A DNA stretch of 64,000 nt from NCBI GenBank assembly GCA_965199165.1, contig OZ240681.1:3596001-3660000 (forward strand). The letters run 5' to 3'. Position 1 is the stretch's first letter. Every line of letters begins with the position of its first letter. The stretch comes from LMUY01 sp965199165 (GTDB taxonomy: Bacteria; Pseudomonadota; Alphaproteobacteria; Acetobacterales; Acetobacteraceae). This document shows, piece after piece, positions 24,627 to 32,350 of the stretch. The notes beneath the pieces were generated by a model, which had not been told where the DNA came from, searched no databases, and saw only the letters and a program-made list of their open reading frames with translations. The translations under genes were made by a program, and so were the position numbers.

Positions 24627-25279
24627 TGCGCCCGGCCCAACTGGCGCTCCCTTTCGCGCACGAGGCGAGCTACGCCGCTGCGGACTTCCTGCCGGACACG
24701 AGCAACCAGGCCGCGCTGGCCTGGCTGGAGGCGACCTGGCCGTCGGGCCGGCTGGCGGTGTGGGGTGAGCCCGGGTGCGGTAAGACGCATCTGGCGCATG
24801 TCTGGGCGGCTGGCGCCGGGGCGGTCTTGCTGCCGGGTGTCGAGCTGCGCGGCCTGCTTCAACTCCCGCCGTCGGGCGGGATCGTGGTGGACGGCGCGGC
24901 GGCGGCGCAGGAGGAGGCCTTGCTCCACCTGCTGAACGCCGCGGCCGAAGCCGGTCTCCCCGTGCTGCTGACCGCGCGCATGCCACCTGCGCGCTGGCCC
25001 ACCACCCTGCCGGACCTGGCGAGCCGGCTGCGGGCGGTCGTCGCCGTCGAAATGCGCCTGCCCGGCGAGGCGATGTTGCGCGCGTTGTTCGCGAGCCTGC
25101 TCGCATCCCGGCAGCTGACGGTGTCGGCCGCCGTGCAGGACTGGCTGCTCTTGCGGCTGCCGCGCGAGCCCGCAGCCCTGCGAGCGGCTGCGGCGGGCTT
25201 GGACGCCGCGGCCCTGTCGGCCGGCCGTCGGGTGACGCAGGCGATGGCGGCGCAACTCCTGACCACCGAGCCGGCTTAG
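24626..25279 (+). CDS. hdaA: HdaA/Hda-like DnaA regulatory ATPase
   Basis: A 217-residue DnaA-like AAA+ protein lacking the DNA-binding domain. It probably stimulates ATP hydrolysis by DnaA to prevent re-initiation. The N-terminal QLALPFAHEASYAAADF resembles the clamp-binding QL(S)LPF peptide of Hda proteins. Walker A is GEPGCGKTHLAH; the Walker B region is GGIVVDGAA, with Gly-Ala replacing acidic residues. The ATG overlaps the exporter stop. A longer open frame inside the exporter gene is a shadow. Confidence 0.85.
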   Translation: MRPAQLALPFAHEASYAAADFLPDTSNQAALAWLEATWPSGRLAVWGEPGCGKTHLAHVWAAGAGAVLLPGVELRGLLQLPPSGGIVVDGAAAAQEEALLHLLNAAAEAGLPVLLTARMPPARWPTTLPDLASRLRAVVAVEMRLPGEAMLRALFASLLASRQLTVSAAVQDWLLLRLPREPAALRAAAAGLDAAALSAGRRVTQAMAAQLLTTEPA

Positions 25280-25358
25280 CGTCGCGCAGCGCTTCTTGCC
25301 GACGTTCCGGCCATCTGCCTGGAGGCTTGCCGATGGCCGGACAATCGATCGGTGCGAC

Positions 25359-26567
25359 ATGAAGGTCGTCGCTGGCTTGCTCGCCCTGGTGGCGCTGGTC
25401 GTCGTCATGCAGGACGCGTTCGAGGTCATGCTGCTGCCGCGCCGGGTGCGGCGCGAGCTGCGGTTCATGCGGGTGTATTTCCAGTCCACCTGGGCGGTTT
25501 GGTCGGCCATCTCGGTCCGGATCGCGTCGCCCACGCGGCGGGAACACGTGCTCGGCCTGTTCGGGCCGCTCTCCATGCTTTGCCTCTTCGCCGTATGGGC
25601 CGGAGCGCTGATCACCGCGTTCGGAACGATCGAGTGGGTGTTGCAACCGGGGGCCGGCACGCCCGGCGGCGGATCACCCCTTTCCGAGCAGATCTACATG
25701 AGCGGCGTGACGTTCTTCACGCTCGGCTATGGTGACGTGGTGCCGCACAGCGCCTGGGGACGCGCCCTGTCGGTGCTGGAGGCGGGGACTGGCATCGGCT
25801 TCATCGCCGTCGTCATCGGCTACCTACCGGTGCTGTACCAGTTCTTTTCCCGGCGGGAAGCGCATGTCATCCAACTCGACGGCCGCGCCGGCTCGCCACC
25901 GACCGCGGCGACGATGCTCAGCCGTCATGCCGAAGGCACGGGGTTGGAGCAGTTGAACGTCTTGCTGCGGGACTGGGAGGTGTGGGCGTCGGAGCTGTTG
26001 GAGAGCCACCTGTCCTATCCGATGCTGGCCTACTACCGGTCCCAGCATGACAACCAGTCCTGGCTGTCCGCGCTCGGTTGCGTGATGGATGCCTGTGCGC
26101 TGGTGCTTGTGGGCCTGCCGGGCATGTCGCGCCTGCAGGCGAGGATGACCTTTACCATGGCCCGGCAGGTGCTTGTGGAGATGAGCCAGTCCTTCGGCAT
26201 CTCGCCCTCCCGCTACGATGGCGGCGACCGCCTGCCGGAGGCGGAATATGCCCGCATGGTGGTGTGGTTCGCCGAGGCCAACCTCGACTGGAAGGACGAG
26301 CCTGACACCAATGCCACCCTGACGGCCTTGCGTGCCACGTACGAGCCGTTGCTGGACGGGTTGGCTCGATACCTCCTGCTGCAGGTGCCAAGCTGGTTGC
26401 CGGGCGAGGGCGCGGTCGACCACTGGGAAGCAGGGCATCGTGGTCTGATCGCGCGTCGGTTGATCGACGAGTTGGGCGAACGCGGCACCCGCCCGGCACC
26501 CCGCACGACATCGGACCTGGTGGAACGCCCCTGGCGCCAGCTCCGCAAACGCTTGCGGGAGCGATGA
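25359..26567 (+). CDS. Two-TM-type potassium-selective ion channel protein
   Basis: A 402-residue membrane protein. It has an N-terminal hydrophobic segment (VVAGLLALVALVVVMQDAF), a second segment around residues 65-95, a pore loop with the K+ filter TLGYGD at 121-126, and a following helix (VLEAGTGIGFIAVVIGYLP). The remaining ~230 residues are cytosolic and unlike RCK or cyclic-nucleotide domains. The start ATG at 25359 was preferred because upstream in-frame codons are polar and unrelated. No partner gene; the closest neighbours are hdaA and a JmjC-like protein. Confidence 0.75.
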   Translation: MKVVAGLLALVALVVVMQDAFEVMLLPRRVRRELRFMRVYFQSTWAVWSAISVRIASPTRREHVLGLFGPLSMLCLFAVWAGALITAFGTIEWVLQPGAGTPGGGSPLSEQIYMSGVTFFTLGYGDVVPHSAWGRALSVLEAGTGIGFIAVVIGYLPVLYQFFSRREAHVIQLDGRAGSPPTAATMLSRHAEGTGLEQLNVLLRDWEVWASELLESHLSYPMLAYYRSQHDNQSWLSALGCVMDACALVLVGLPGMSRLQARMTFTMARQVLVEMSQSFGISPSRYDGGDRLPEAEYARMVVWFAEANLDWKDEPDTNATLTALRATYEPLLDGLARYLLLQVPSWLPGEGAVDHWEAGHRGLIARRLIDELGERGTRPAPRTTSDLVERPWRQLRKRLRER

Positions 26568-26594
26568 CGTCGAAAGAAGCCACCATGGCCACCC

Positions 26595-26623
26595 TTGAAA
26601 AATAATTGAGACACTGGTATAAA
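26595..26623 (+). promoter_or_regulatory. Near-consensus sigma-70 promoter
   Basis: TTGAAA (26595-26600) is followed after exactly 17 bases by TATAAA (26618-26623), each one base off the E. coli consensus, in an AT-rich island of an otherwise GC-rich region. A hairpin CACTCG/CGAGTG (26630-26650) lies at the likely 5' end of the transcript, and an 8-bp inverted repeat CACCCTTG/CAAGGGTG flanks the island. It would drive the JmjC-like gene starting at 26666. Confidence 0.55.
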
Positions 26624-26665
26624 AAGAGACACTCGGCACGGTGTCGAGTGCCAAGGGTGTTTATC

Positions 26666-27544
26666 ATGAGCGATCCCAAGCTTCACCGGGCTCGGATGGA
26701 ACTCGAACCGACAGAGTTGCGCGCGGCCTTCGACACCGTGCCGATGGGCTTCTCCCACGACCTGCATCGTTTGCCGCAGTTCCAGCGCGACAGCCTGCAA
26801 CGCCTCGCCACCGCATATGAGGGTTGCCGCGCGGACTATTTCGTGGCCGGCAGCGCGGCATCGCCAGGCATGGCCTTCTATGCCGTGCCCACGGTGGAGA
26901 CGTCGCCGGCCGAGGCGCTCGTCCGGCTCGACCAGGCGCCCACGCGCCTGCTCCTGAAGCGGCCGGAGCGCTACGATCCCCGCTTCCGTGCCTTGCTGGA
27001 CGATCTGTTCGCGCAGGTCGCCGATGCCCATGGCGGGCTGGCCAGGACGGATCTCGTGCGCCTCGAATCGGCGATCCTCGTGACATCCGCCGCGTCGACC
27101 ACGCCCTTCCACTTCGATCCGGAGGTCGGGTTCTTTTCCCAGATCGAGGGCGAGAAGACCTACCACGTCTACGCACCGGACAGCCTGGCGGAGCCGGAGT
27201 TGGAGCGGTTCTACCAGGGCGGCAAGGTCGATATCGGGCAGGTCGACATGGCAGCGCGCAGCAATGCCACGGACTACGTGTTCGACCTGGTGCCTGGCAA
27301 AGGCCTGCACCAGCCGCAGAACGCCCCGCACTGGGTGCAGACCAAGGGCACCCGCTCCGTCTCCTACACCTTCGTGTTCGAGACGCGTGCCGCGCGGATG
27401 CGCAGCCGCGCCCGCGGCTTCAACCACTACCTGCGCAGCGCCGGGTTGAAGCCGCGCGCGCCGGGCCAGGCGCCGATCCGCGATGCGGCGAAGGGCCGCG
27501 CGATGCAGGTGATGGCGCGGGCGCGCCGGGCGATCAGCGCCTAG
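26666..27544 (+). CDS. JmjC/cupin-like iron-dependent dioxygenase family protein
   Basis: A 292-residue protein with a cupin-like JmjC fold. Metal-binding candidates are His149 and Asp151 in TPFHFDPEVGFFSQIEGEK (an HxD motif) and His222 in NAPHWV. Lys residues in the EGEKTYHVYAP strand could bind 2-oxoglutarate. Such proteins can hydroxylate proteins or small molecules, but the substrate here is unknown. The ATG at 26666 follows AAGGG; the 20 upstream codons of open frame overlap the promoter and hairpin. Confidence 0.7.
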   Translation: MSDPKLHRARMELEPTELRAAFDTVPMGFSHDLHRLPQFQRDSLQRLATAYEGCRADYFVAGSAASPGMAFYAVPTVETSPAEALVRLDQAPTRLLLKRPERYDPRFRALLDDLFAQVADAHGGLARTDLVRLESAILVTSAASTTPFHFDPEVGFFSQIEGEKTYHVYAPDSLAEPELERFYQGGKVDIGQVDMAARSNATDYVFDLVPGKGLHQPQNAPHWVQTKGTRSVSYTFVFETRAARMRSRARGFNHYLRSAGLKPRAPGQAPIRDAAKGRAMQVMARARRAISA

Positions 27545-28269
27545 CCGCCTACAGGATGGCTTGGCTGCTTGGGTGATTCCGGCGTGACGATGGCGCCATG
27601 CCGGGTCTCGTCGGGGCTGCACATCGTCGCGAGGGCGTCGGCGACGTCCTCGGGCTGGCGCAGGGTGGCCGGGTTCTCGCCGGGCATGGCCTCCTTGCGC
27701 AGCCGTGTCGCCACCGGTCCGGGGTCGAACAGGTTGACCCGGCAGCGCGTGGTGCGCGTCTCCTCCGCCCAGGCCAGCGCCAGGTGCTGCATCGCCGCCT
27801 TGGTGGCGCCGTAAAGCCCCCAATAGGCACGCGGGCGCATCACCAGCGCGTCGGTCACGAACACGGCCCGCCCGGCCGGCCCGACCAGCAGCAGCGGACC
27901 GCAGGTGCGGATCAGCCGCCACGCCGCCTCCATGTTGACCGCAGCCGCGGCTGCATAGTCCTTCGGCAGGATGTGCGGCGCCGGGGTGAGCTTGCCGAGG
28001 GCGCCGGCGGCATGCACCAGCGCGTCCAACCGGCCGAACCGCTGCAGCAGGCTCGGACCCACGGTGTCGAGCACGTCACCATCCGCCAAGTCCAGCGGCA
28101 GCAGGGTTGCGGCGCCGCCAGCCTGGCGGATCGCGTCGTCGGTCTCCTCCAGCCCACCCTGGGTGCGGCCGGTGATCACCACGTGGGTGCCAGTGCGGGC
28201 AAGGGCGATCGCCGTGGCGGCGCCGATCCCGCGGCTCGCCCCGGTGACGAAGGCGACCCGTCCGCTCAC
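27541..28269 (-). CDS. Short-chain dehydrogenase/reductase family protein
   Basis: A 242-residue SDR. The cofactor motif TGASRGIG is at residues 9-16, and an HAAGA segment follows near 86-90. The catalytic Tyr and Lys are at 153 and 157 (YGATK). The catalytic Ser position appears to be Thr-Asp (FVTDAL, 137-142), so activity may be altered or the protein may belong to an SDR subgroup with a different residue. The GTG at 28269 overlaps the purF stop (GTGA), indicating coupling to purF. Function unknown; an SDR behind purF occurs in related genomes. Confidence 0.8.
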   Translation of the reverse strand: MSGRVAFVTGASRGIGAATAIALARTGTHVVITGRTQGGLEETDDAIRQAGGAATLLPLDLADGDVLDTVGPSLLQRFGRLDALVHAAGALGKLTPAPHILPKDYAAAAAVNMEAAWRLIRTCGPLLLVGPAGRAVFVTDALVMRPRAYWGLYGATKAAMQHLALAWAEETRTTRCRVNLFDPGPVATRLRKEAMPGENPATLRQPEDVADALATMCSPDETRHGAIVTPESPKQPSHPVGG

Positions 28270-29732
28270 TGCCCGGGCAGGAAGCTGAGCTGGCGTTCGG
28301 CCTCGTTGCCGGCGTCCGACAGGCTGATCGGGTAGTCGCCGGTGAAGCAGGCGTCGCAATAGGCCGGGCGGGCGCCGCGACCGCCTTCCTGGCCGAGCGC
28401 CTCATACAGCCCGTCCAGGCTGATGAAGGCCAGGCTGTCGGCGCCGATCAGCCGCGCCATCTCCGCCACGTCGTGCCGCGCTGCCAGCAGCTTGCCGCGC
28501 TCCGGCGTGTCGATGCCGTAGAAGCAGGAGTGGGTGGTCGGCGGCGAGGAGATCCGCATGTGAACCTCGGCGGCGCCGGCCTGGCGCACCATCTCGACGA
28601 TCTTGCGGCTGGTGGTGCCGCGCACGATCGAGTCGTCCACCAGGATCACCCGGCGGCCCTTCAGCACGACCCGGTTGGCCGAGTGCTTCAGCTTGACGCC
28701 CAGGTTGCGGATCTGGTCCGTCGGCTCGATGAAGGTGCGGCCGACATAGTGGTTGCGGATGATGCCCAGTTCGAACGGCAGGCCGCTCGCCTCGGCATAG
28801 CCCATGGCCGAGGGCACGCCCGAGTCCGGCACCGGCACCACGACGTCGGCCGGGACCGCGGACTCCCGGGCCAATGCCTCGCCGATGCGCTTGCGCGCCT
28901 CGTAGACCGGCATGCCTTCCACCACCGAGTCGGGGCGGGCGAAATAGATGTATTCGAACACGCAGAACCGCTTGGCCGCCGGGCTGAACGGCTTGACGCT
29001 GTGGACGCCCTTGTCGTTGATGATGACGATCTCGCCGGGCTCCACGTCACGCACGAACTCGGCGCCCACGATGTCCAGCGCGCACGTCTCCGAAGCCAGG
29101 ACCCAGCCGCCGGTGCTGCCGCGGAGGTCAGCGCCCACCCGGCCCAGGATCAGCGGCCGCACGCCCAACGGATCACGCACGCCCATCAGCGCGTCGTTCG
29201 ACAGGCACACCAGGGAGTAGGCGCCCACCACCTGCTTCAGCGCGTCGATCAGCCGGTCCACCACCGTGGAGTAGAGGCTGATCGCGATCAGGTGGACGAA
29301 CACCTCGCTGTCCGTCGTCGACTGGAACAGGCAACCCCGGCGGACGAGCGACCGCTTCAGCGCCATCGCGTTGGTCAGGTTGCCGTTGTGCGAGACGGCC
29401 AGCCCGCCGAACTCGAAATCGGCGTAGAGCGGCTGCACGTTGCGCAGGATGGTCTCGCCGGTCGTGGCGTATCGGTTGTGCCCGACCGCCGCGGCACCCG
29501 GCATCGAGGCGATCACCCGGGCGTCGCCGAAGATATCCGCCACCAGGCCGAGGCCGCGATGCTGGTGGAAGCGCTGCCCGTCGAAGGCCACGATGCCCGT
29601 CGCCTCCTGCCCCCGGTGCTGCAGCGCATGGAGGCCGAGCGCGGTGAGCGCCGCGGCGTCCGGAACGTTCCAGACGCCAAAAACCCCGCATTCCTCGTGC
29701 GGCTTGTCCTCGTCGAACCGGTCCGGCAGCAT
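28266..29732 (-). CDS. purF: Amidophosphoribosyltransferase
   Basis: A 488-residue enzyme that makes phosphoribosylamine from PRPP and glutamine, the first step of purine synthesis. A short propeptide precedes the nucleophile in HEECGVFG, as in the Bacillus-type enzyme that is cleaved to expose Cys. The PRPP-binding loop VVLKGRRVILVDDSIVRGTT is present. The C-terminal YCDACFTG and other cysteines suggest the Fe-S cluster form. The start at 29732 follows cvpA by 11 bases. Confidence 0.97.
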   Translation of the reverse strand: MLPDRFDEDKPHEECGVFGVWNVPDAAALTALGLHALQHRGQEATGIVAFDGQRFHQHRGLGLVADIFGDARVIASMPGAAAVGHNRYATTGETILRNVQPLYADFEFGGLAVSHNGNLTNAMALKRSLVRRGCLFQSTTDSEVFVHLIAISLYSTVVDRLIDALKQVVGAYSLVCLSNDALMGVRDPLGVRPLILGRVGADLRGSTGGWVLASETCALDIVGAEFVRDVEPGEIVIINDKGVHSVKPFSPAAKRFCVFEYIYFARPDSVVEGMPVYEARKRIGEALARESAVPADVVVPVPDSGVPSAMGYAEASGLPFELGIIRNHYVGRTFIEPTDQIRNLGVKLKHSANRVVLKGRRVILVDDSIVRGTTSRKIVEMVRQAGAAEVHMRISSPPTTHSCFYGIDTPERGKLLAARHDVAEMARLIGADSLAFISLDGLYEALGQEGGRGARPAYCDACFTGDYPISLSDAGNEAERQLSFLPGQ

Positions 29733-29743
29733 GGGGCAGCCTC

Positions 29744-30325
29744 CTATGGACGCGTGGGCGGAGCGCCGATCGCACGACCGACGGGGTTGGCATGCAGCAA
29801 ATCCGCCGAACTCGCCGGGCGATCCGTGGGCGGGACGGGCAGGGACGGCCGATATTGCTCCGGCAGGCGCTGCACGACCCAGGTAGAGCCAAGATAGATG
29901 GAGGGCAGGGTGCGCGCTGCCAACACCTCCGGCGGCCAACGGTCCACCGGCTCGATCACGGTGGCGAGCAGGTAGGCCGCGACCATGATCGCCCCGCCGC
30001 GCGCCAGGCCGAAGACCAGGCCGAGCGTGCGGTCCAGCCCGCCCAGCGCCGAATGCCGGACCGCACCGCTGAGCCCCCGGGCCAGGAGCGACAGCACGAT
30101 CAGCACGACGAGGAACACGGCACCGAACGCCACCGGGTCGGCGATGTCCGGGTTCTCGATCGCCCGGCGGGAGATCCCCTGCACCCGGGGGAAGAACCAG
30201 GTCGCGGCGAAGGCGGCGCCCACCCAGGCGATCAGCCCCAGCACCTCGCGCACCAGGCCGCGCATGAAGCCAAGCATGCCGGAGAACGCCACCACCGTGA
30301 GGACGGCGACGTCGACCCAGTTCAT
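29744..30325 (-). CDS. cvpA: CvpA family membrane protein
   Basis: A 193-residue inner-membrane protein with four hydrophobic segments: NWVDVAVLTVVAFSGMLGF, LGLIAWVGAAFAATWFF, the AVFLVVLIVLSLLAR segment, and GAIMVAAYLLATV. CvpA is linked to colicin V production and envelope stress resistance in other bacteria. It immediately precedes purF, the conserved arrangement. ATG at 30325 chosen because upstream codons are not hydrophobic or conserved. Confidence 0.9.
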   Translation of the reverse strand: MNWVDVAVLTVVAFSGMLGFMRGLVREVLGLIAWVGAAFAATWFFPRVQGISRRAIENPDIADPVAFGAVFLVVLIVLSLLARGLSGAVRHSALGGLDRTLGLVFGLARGGAIMVAAYLLATVIEPVDRWPPEVLAARTLPSIYLGSTWVVQRLPEQYRPSLPVPPTDRPASSADLLHANPVGRAIGAPPTRP

Positions 30326-30344
30326 GGTGGCACCCGCATGCCGC

Positions 30345-30758
30345 TCAGCCGGCCAACTCGAAGACGATCTCCTGCGCGCCGCCCCACAGCACGGTGCGGC
30401 CAAGCTCCGGCAACTGCCCGGCGCCTTCGGTGACGGTCAGGAAGTGGTTGCCGGCCAGCACGCCGACCTTGCTGGCGAATTGCACGCTGCCGTAGGCGAG
30501 CAGGATCTCCGTCTCGCTCACCCCACCCGGATGCAGGATGATCTGGCCGGGCGCCGGGTAGCTGGTGGGATTCTCGTAGCCCAGCCCGAGGTCGAGGTCG
30601 CCGAGCGGGATCCAGCACGCCTCACCGCTCCAGCGCACGTGGATGATGCGCTCGCGATACGGCAGCAGGCTACGGAATTTTGCCACGGTTCTGGGGGCAG
30701 ATGGCTCGAATCGGGCGCCGAAGCTAAACTGTCCGACTGTCATGCGAATGTCGGTCAT
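30345..30758 (-). CDS. DUF3830 family protein (cyclophilin-like)
   Basis: A 137-residue protein matching the DUF3830 pattern: IRMTVGQFSFGARFEPSAP, then ERIIHVRWSGEACWIP, and SYPAPGQIILHPGG, all typical of this cyclophilin-like fold. Biochemical role unknown. It lies 19 bases upstream of cvpA on the same strand, and may ride on the cvpA-purF transcript. ATG 30758 chosen; an ATG 45 bases upstream gives an unrelated extension. Confidence 0.75.
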   Translation of the reverse strand: MTDIRMTVGQFSFGARFEPSAPRTVAKFRSLLPYRERIIHVRWSGEACWIPLGDLDLGLGYENPTSYPAPGQIILHPGGVSETEILLAYGSVQFASKVGVLAGNHFLTVTEGAGQLPELGRTVLWGGAQEIVFELAG

Positions 30759-30859
30759 GATGGCCCCTCCTAACCTTTGGCAGGTGGCGGGTCCAGCCGT
30801 CACGACGCAACCCTCTTACCCGGCGCTCCTTGTGGTGCTGACGAAACGGAGTTCGGTAT

Positions 30860-32350
30860 TTGCAACGTAGAGCGCTGATGGCCGCCTTGCCTGCGATCCT
30901 GGCGGCTGGGCTGGTTCCGGCTGCCGCCGAGGGCGGCACCCCGTTCAGCGACTCCACGGTGCGCGACGCGGCGCACGACCTGGCGGCCAAGCCGTTCCAG
31001 GCACAGGAAACCGCGCTGCCGAGCTACCTGGACAATCTCGGCTACGACCAATACCGCATGCTGCGCTTCGACAAGCGGCGTGCCCTGTGGCGGGACACCA
31101 AGCTGCCCTGGCAGGTCGAGTTCTTCCACCGCGGCTCGATCTACAAGGGCCGGGTCGACGTCAACGAGGTCGTGGACGGCCGCACCTCGCCGGTCCGCTA
31201 CTCGCCGGAGGATTTCAGCTTCGGCAGCGTGCAGCGGCCAACCAACGAGGATCTGGGCTTCGCCGGCTTCCGGCTGCATGCGCCGATGAACCGGCCGGAC
31301 TATTTCGACGAGGTCTGCGCCTTCCTCGGCGCCAGCTATTTTCGGGCCGTGGCCAAGGGCCTCGGCTACGGGCTGTCGGCACGGGGCCTGTCCATCCGGA
31401 CGGCCGACCCGGGCGGCGAGGAGTTCCCGTATTTCAAGACCTTTTGGATCGAACGTCCGAAACCCGGCGCCAGGCCGCAGCCAATCGTCGTGCACGCCCT
31501 GCTGGACAGCCAAAGCGCTTCCGCCGCTTTCAAGTTCGTCATCACGCCCGGCGTGCAGACGGTGTTCGACACCAGCGTGACGCTGTTCCCGCGAGTCGAC
31601 ATCGACCAGGTGGGCGTCGCCCCGTTGACCAGCATGTTCCTGTTCGACGGCAACGAGCGCAACCGGGTGGACGACTGGCGCCCGGCGGTGCACGACTCGG
31701 ACGGCCTGCTGATGCTGACCGGCCGGGGCGAGACACTGTGGCGACAGCTCGACAACCCCGCCCGGCTGCAGGTGAGCAGCTTCGTCGACCATTCGCCGAA
31801 GGGCTTCGGCCTGCAGCAGCGCAAGCGTAGCTTCACCGGCTACGAAGACATCGAGTCGCGATACGACAACCGCCCCTGCGCCTGGGTCGAGCCGGTCGGC
31901 GACTGGGGCGAGGGGGCGGTGATGCTGGTCGAGATCCCGTCCGACAAGGAGGTGAACGACAACATCGTCGCCTTCTGGCGTCCGGCGGCCAAGCTCCAGG
32001 CCAAGCTCGCCTACACCTACGCCTACAAGCTCTACTGGGGCGCGGCGCCGCCGCTAAAGGGGATGCCGACGCCGTTCACCACCACCATGAGCGGACCGGG
32101 GACGGACGGCTCGCGGGCCTTCGTGCTGGATGTCGGCCCGCTGAAGCCGGGCGTCACGCCACGGCTGGACGTGACCAACGACAAGGGGCAGCTGCGCGAC
32201 ATCACCGCCACGCCCCTGCCCGCGGACGCCGGCTGGCGGATCAGCTTCGAGCTGGTGCCCGGCCGCGAGACGGCCGTCGAGTTGCACGGCCGGCTGATGG
32301 CGGGCGACACGCCACTCACCGAGACGTGGTTATACCGTTGGACCACGTGA
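30860..32350 (+). CDS. opgG: Periplasmic glucan biosynthesis protein OpgG/OpgD
   Basis: A 496-residue periplasmic protein needed for branching and backbone modification of osmoregulated periplasmic glucans. An N-terminal signal (RRALMAALPAILAAGLVPAAA) contains paired Arg; a Tat-like route, as for OpgD, is possible but not proven. The family core follows from LAAKPFQAQETALPSYL, with LPWQVEFFHRG, SYFRAVAKGLGYGLSARGLS and GAVMLVEIPSD. The C-terminal Ig-like domain ends near TWLYRWTT. The start is TTG at 30860; ATG at 30878 is the alternative. It overlaps opgH. Confidence 0.92.
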   Translation: MQRRALMAALPAILAAGLVPAAAEGGTPFSDSTVRDAAHDLAAKPFQAQETALPSYLDNLGYDQYRMLRFDKRRALWRDTKLPWQVEFFHRGSIYKGRVDVNEVVDGRTSPVRYSPEDFSFGSVQRPTNEDLGFAGFRLHAPMNRPDYFDEVCAFLGASYFRAVAKGLGYGLSARGLSIRTADPGGEEFPYFKTFWIERPKPGARPQPIVVHALLDSQSASAAFKFVITPGVQTVFDTSVTLFPRVDIDQVGVAPLTSMFLFDGNERNRVDDWRPAVHDSDGLLMLTGRGETLWRQLDNPARLQVSSFVDHSPKGFGLQQRKRSFTGYEDIESRYDNRPCAWVEPVGDWGEGAVMLVEIPSDKEVNDNIVAFWRPAAKLQAKLAYTYAYKLYWGAAPPLKGMPTPFTTTMSGPGTDGSRAFVLDVGPLKPGVTPRLDVTNDKGQLRDITATPLPADAGWRISFELVPGRETAVELHGRLMAGDTPLTETWLYRWTT

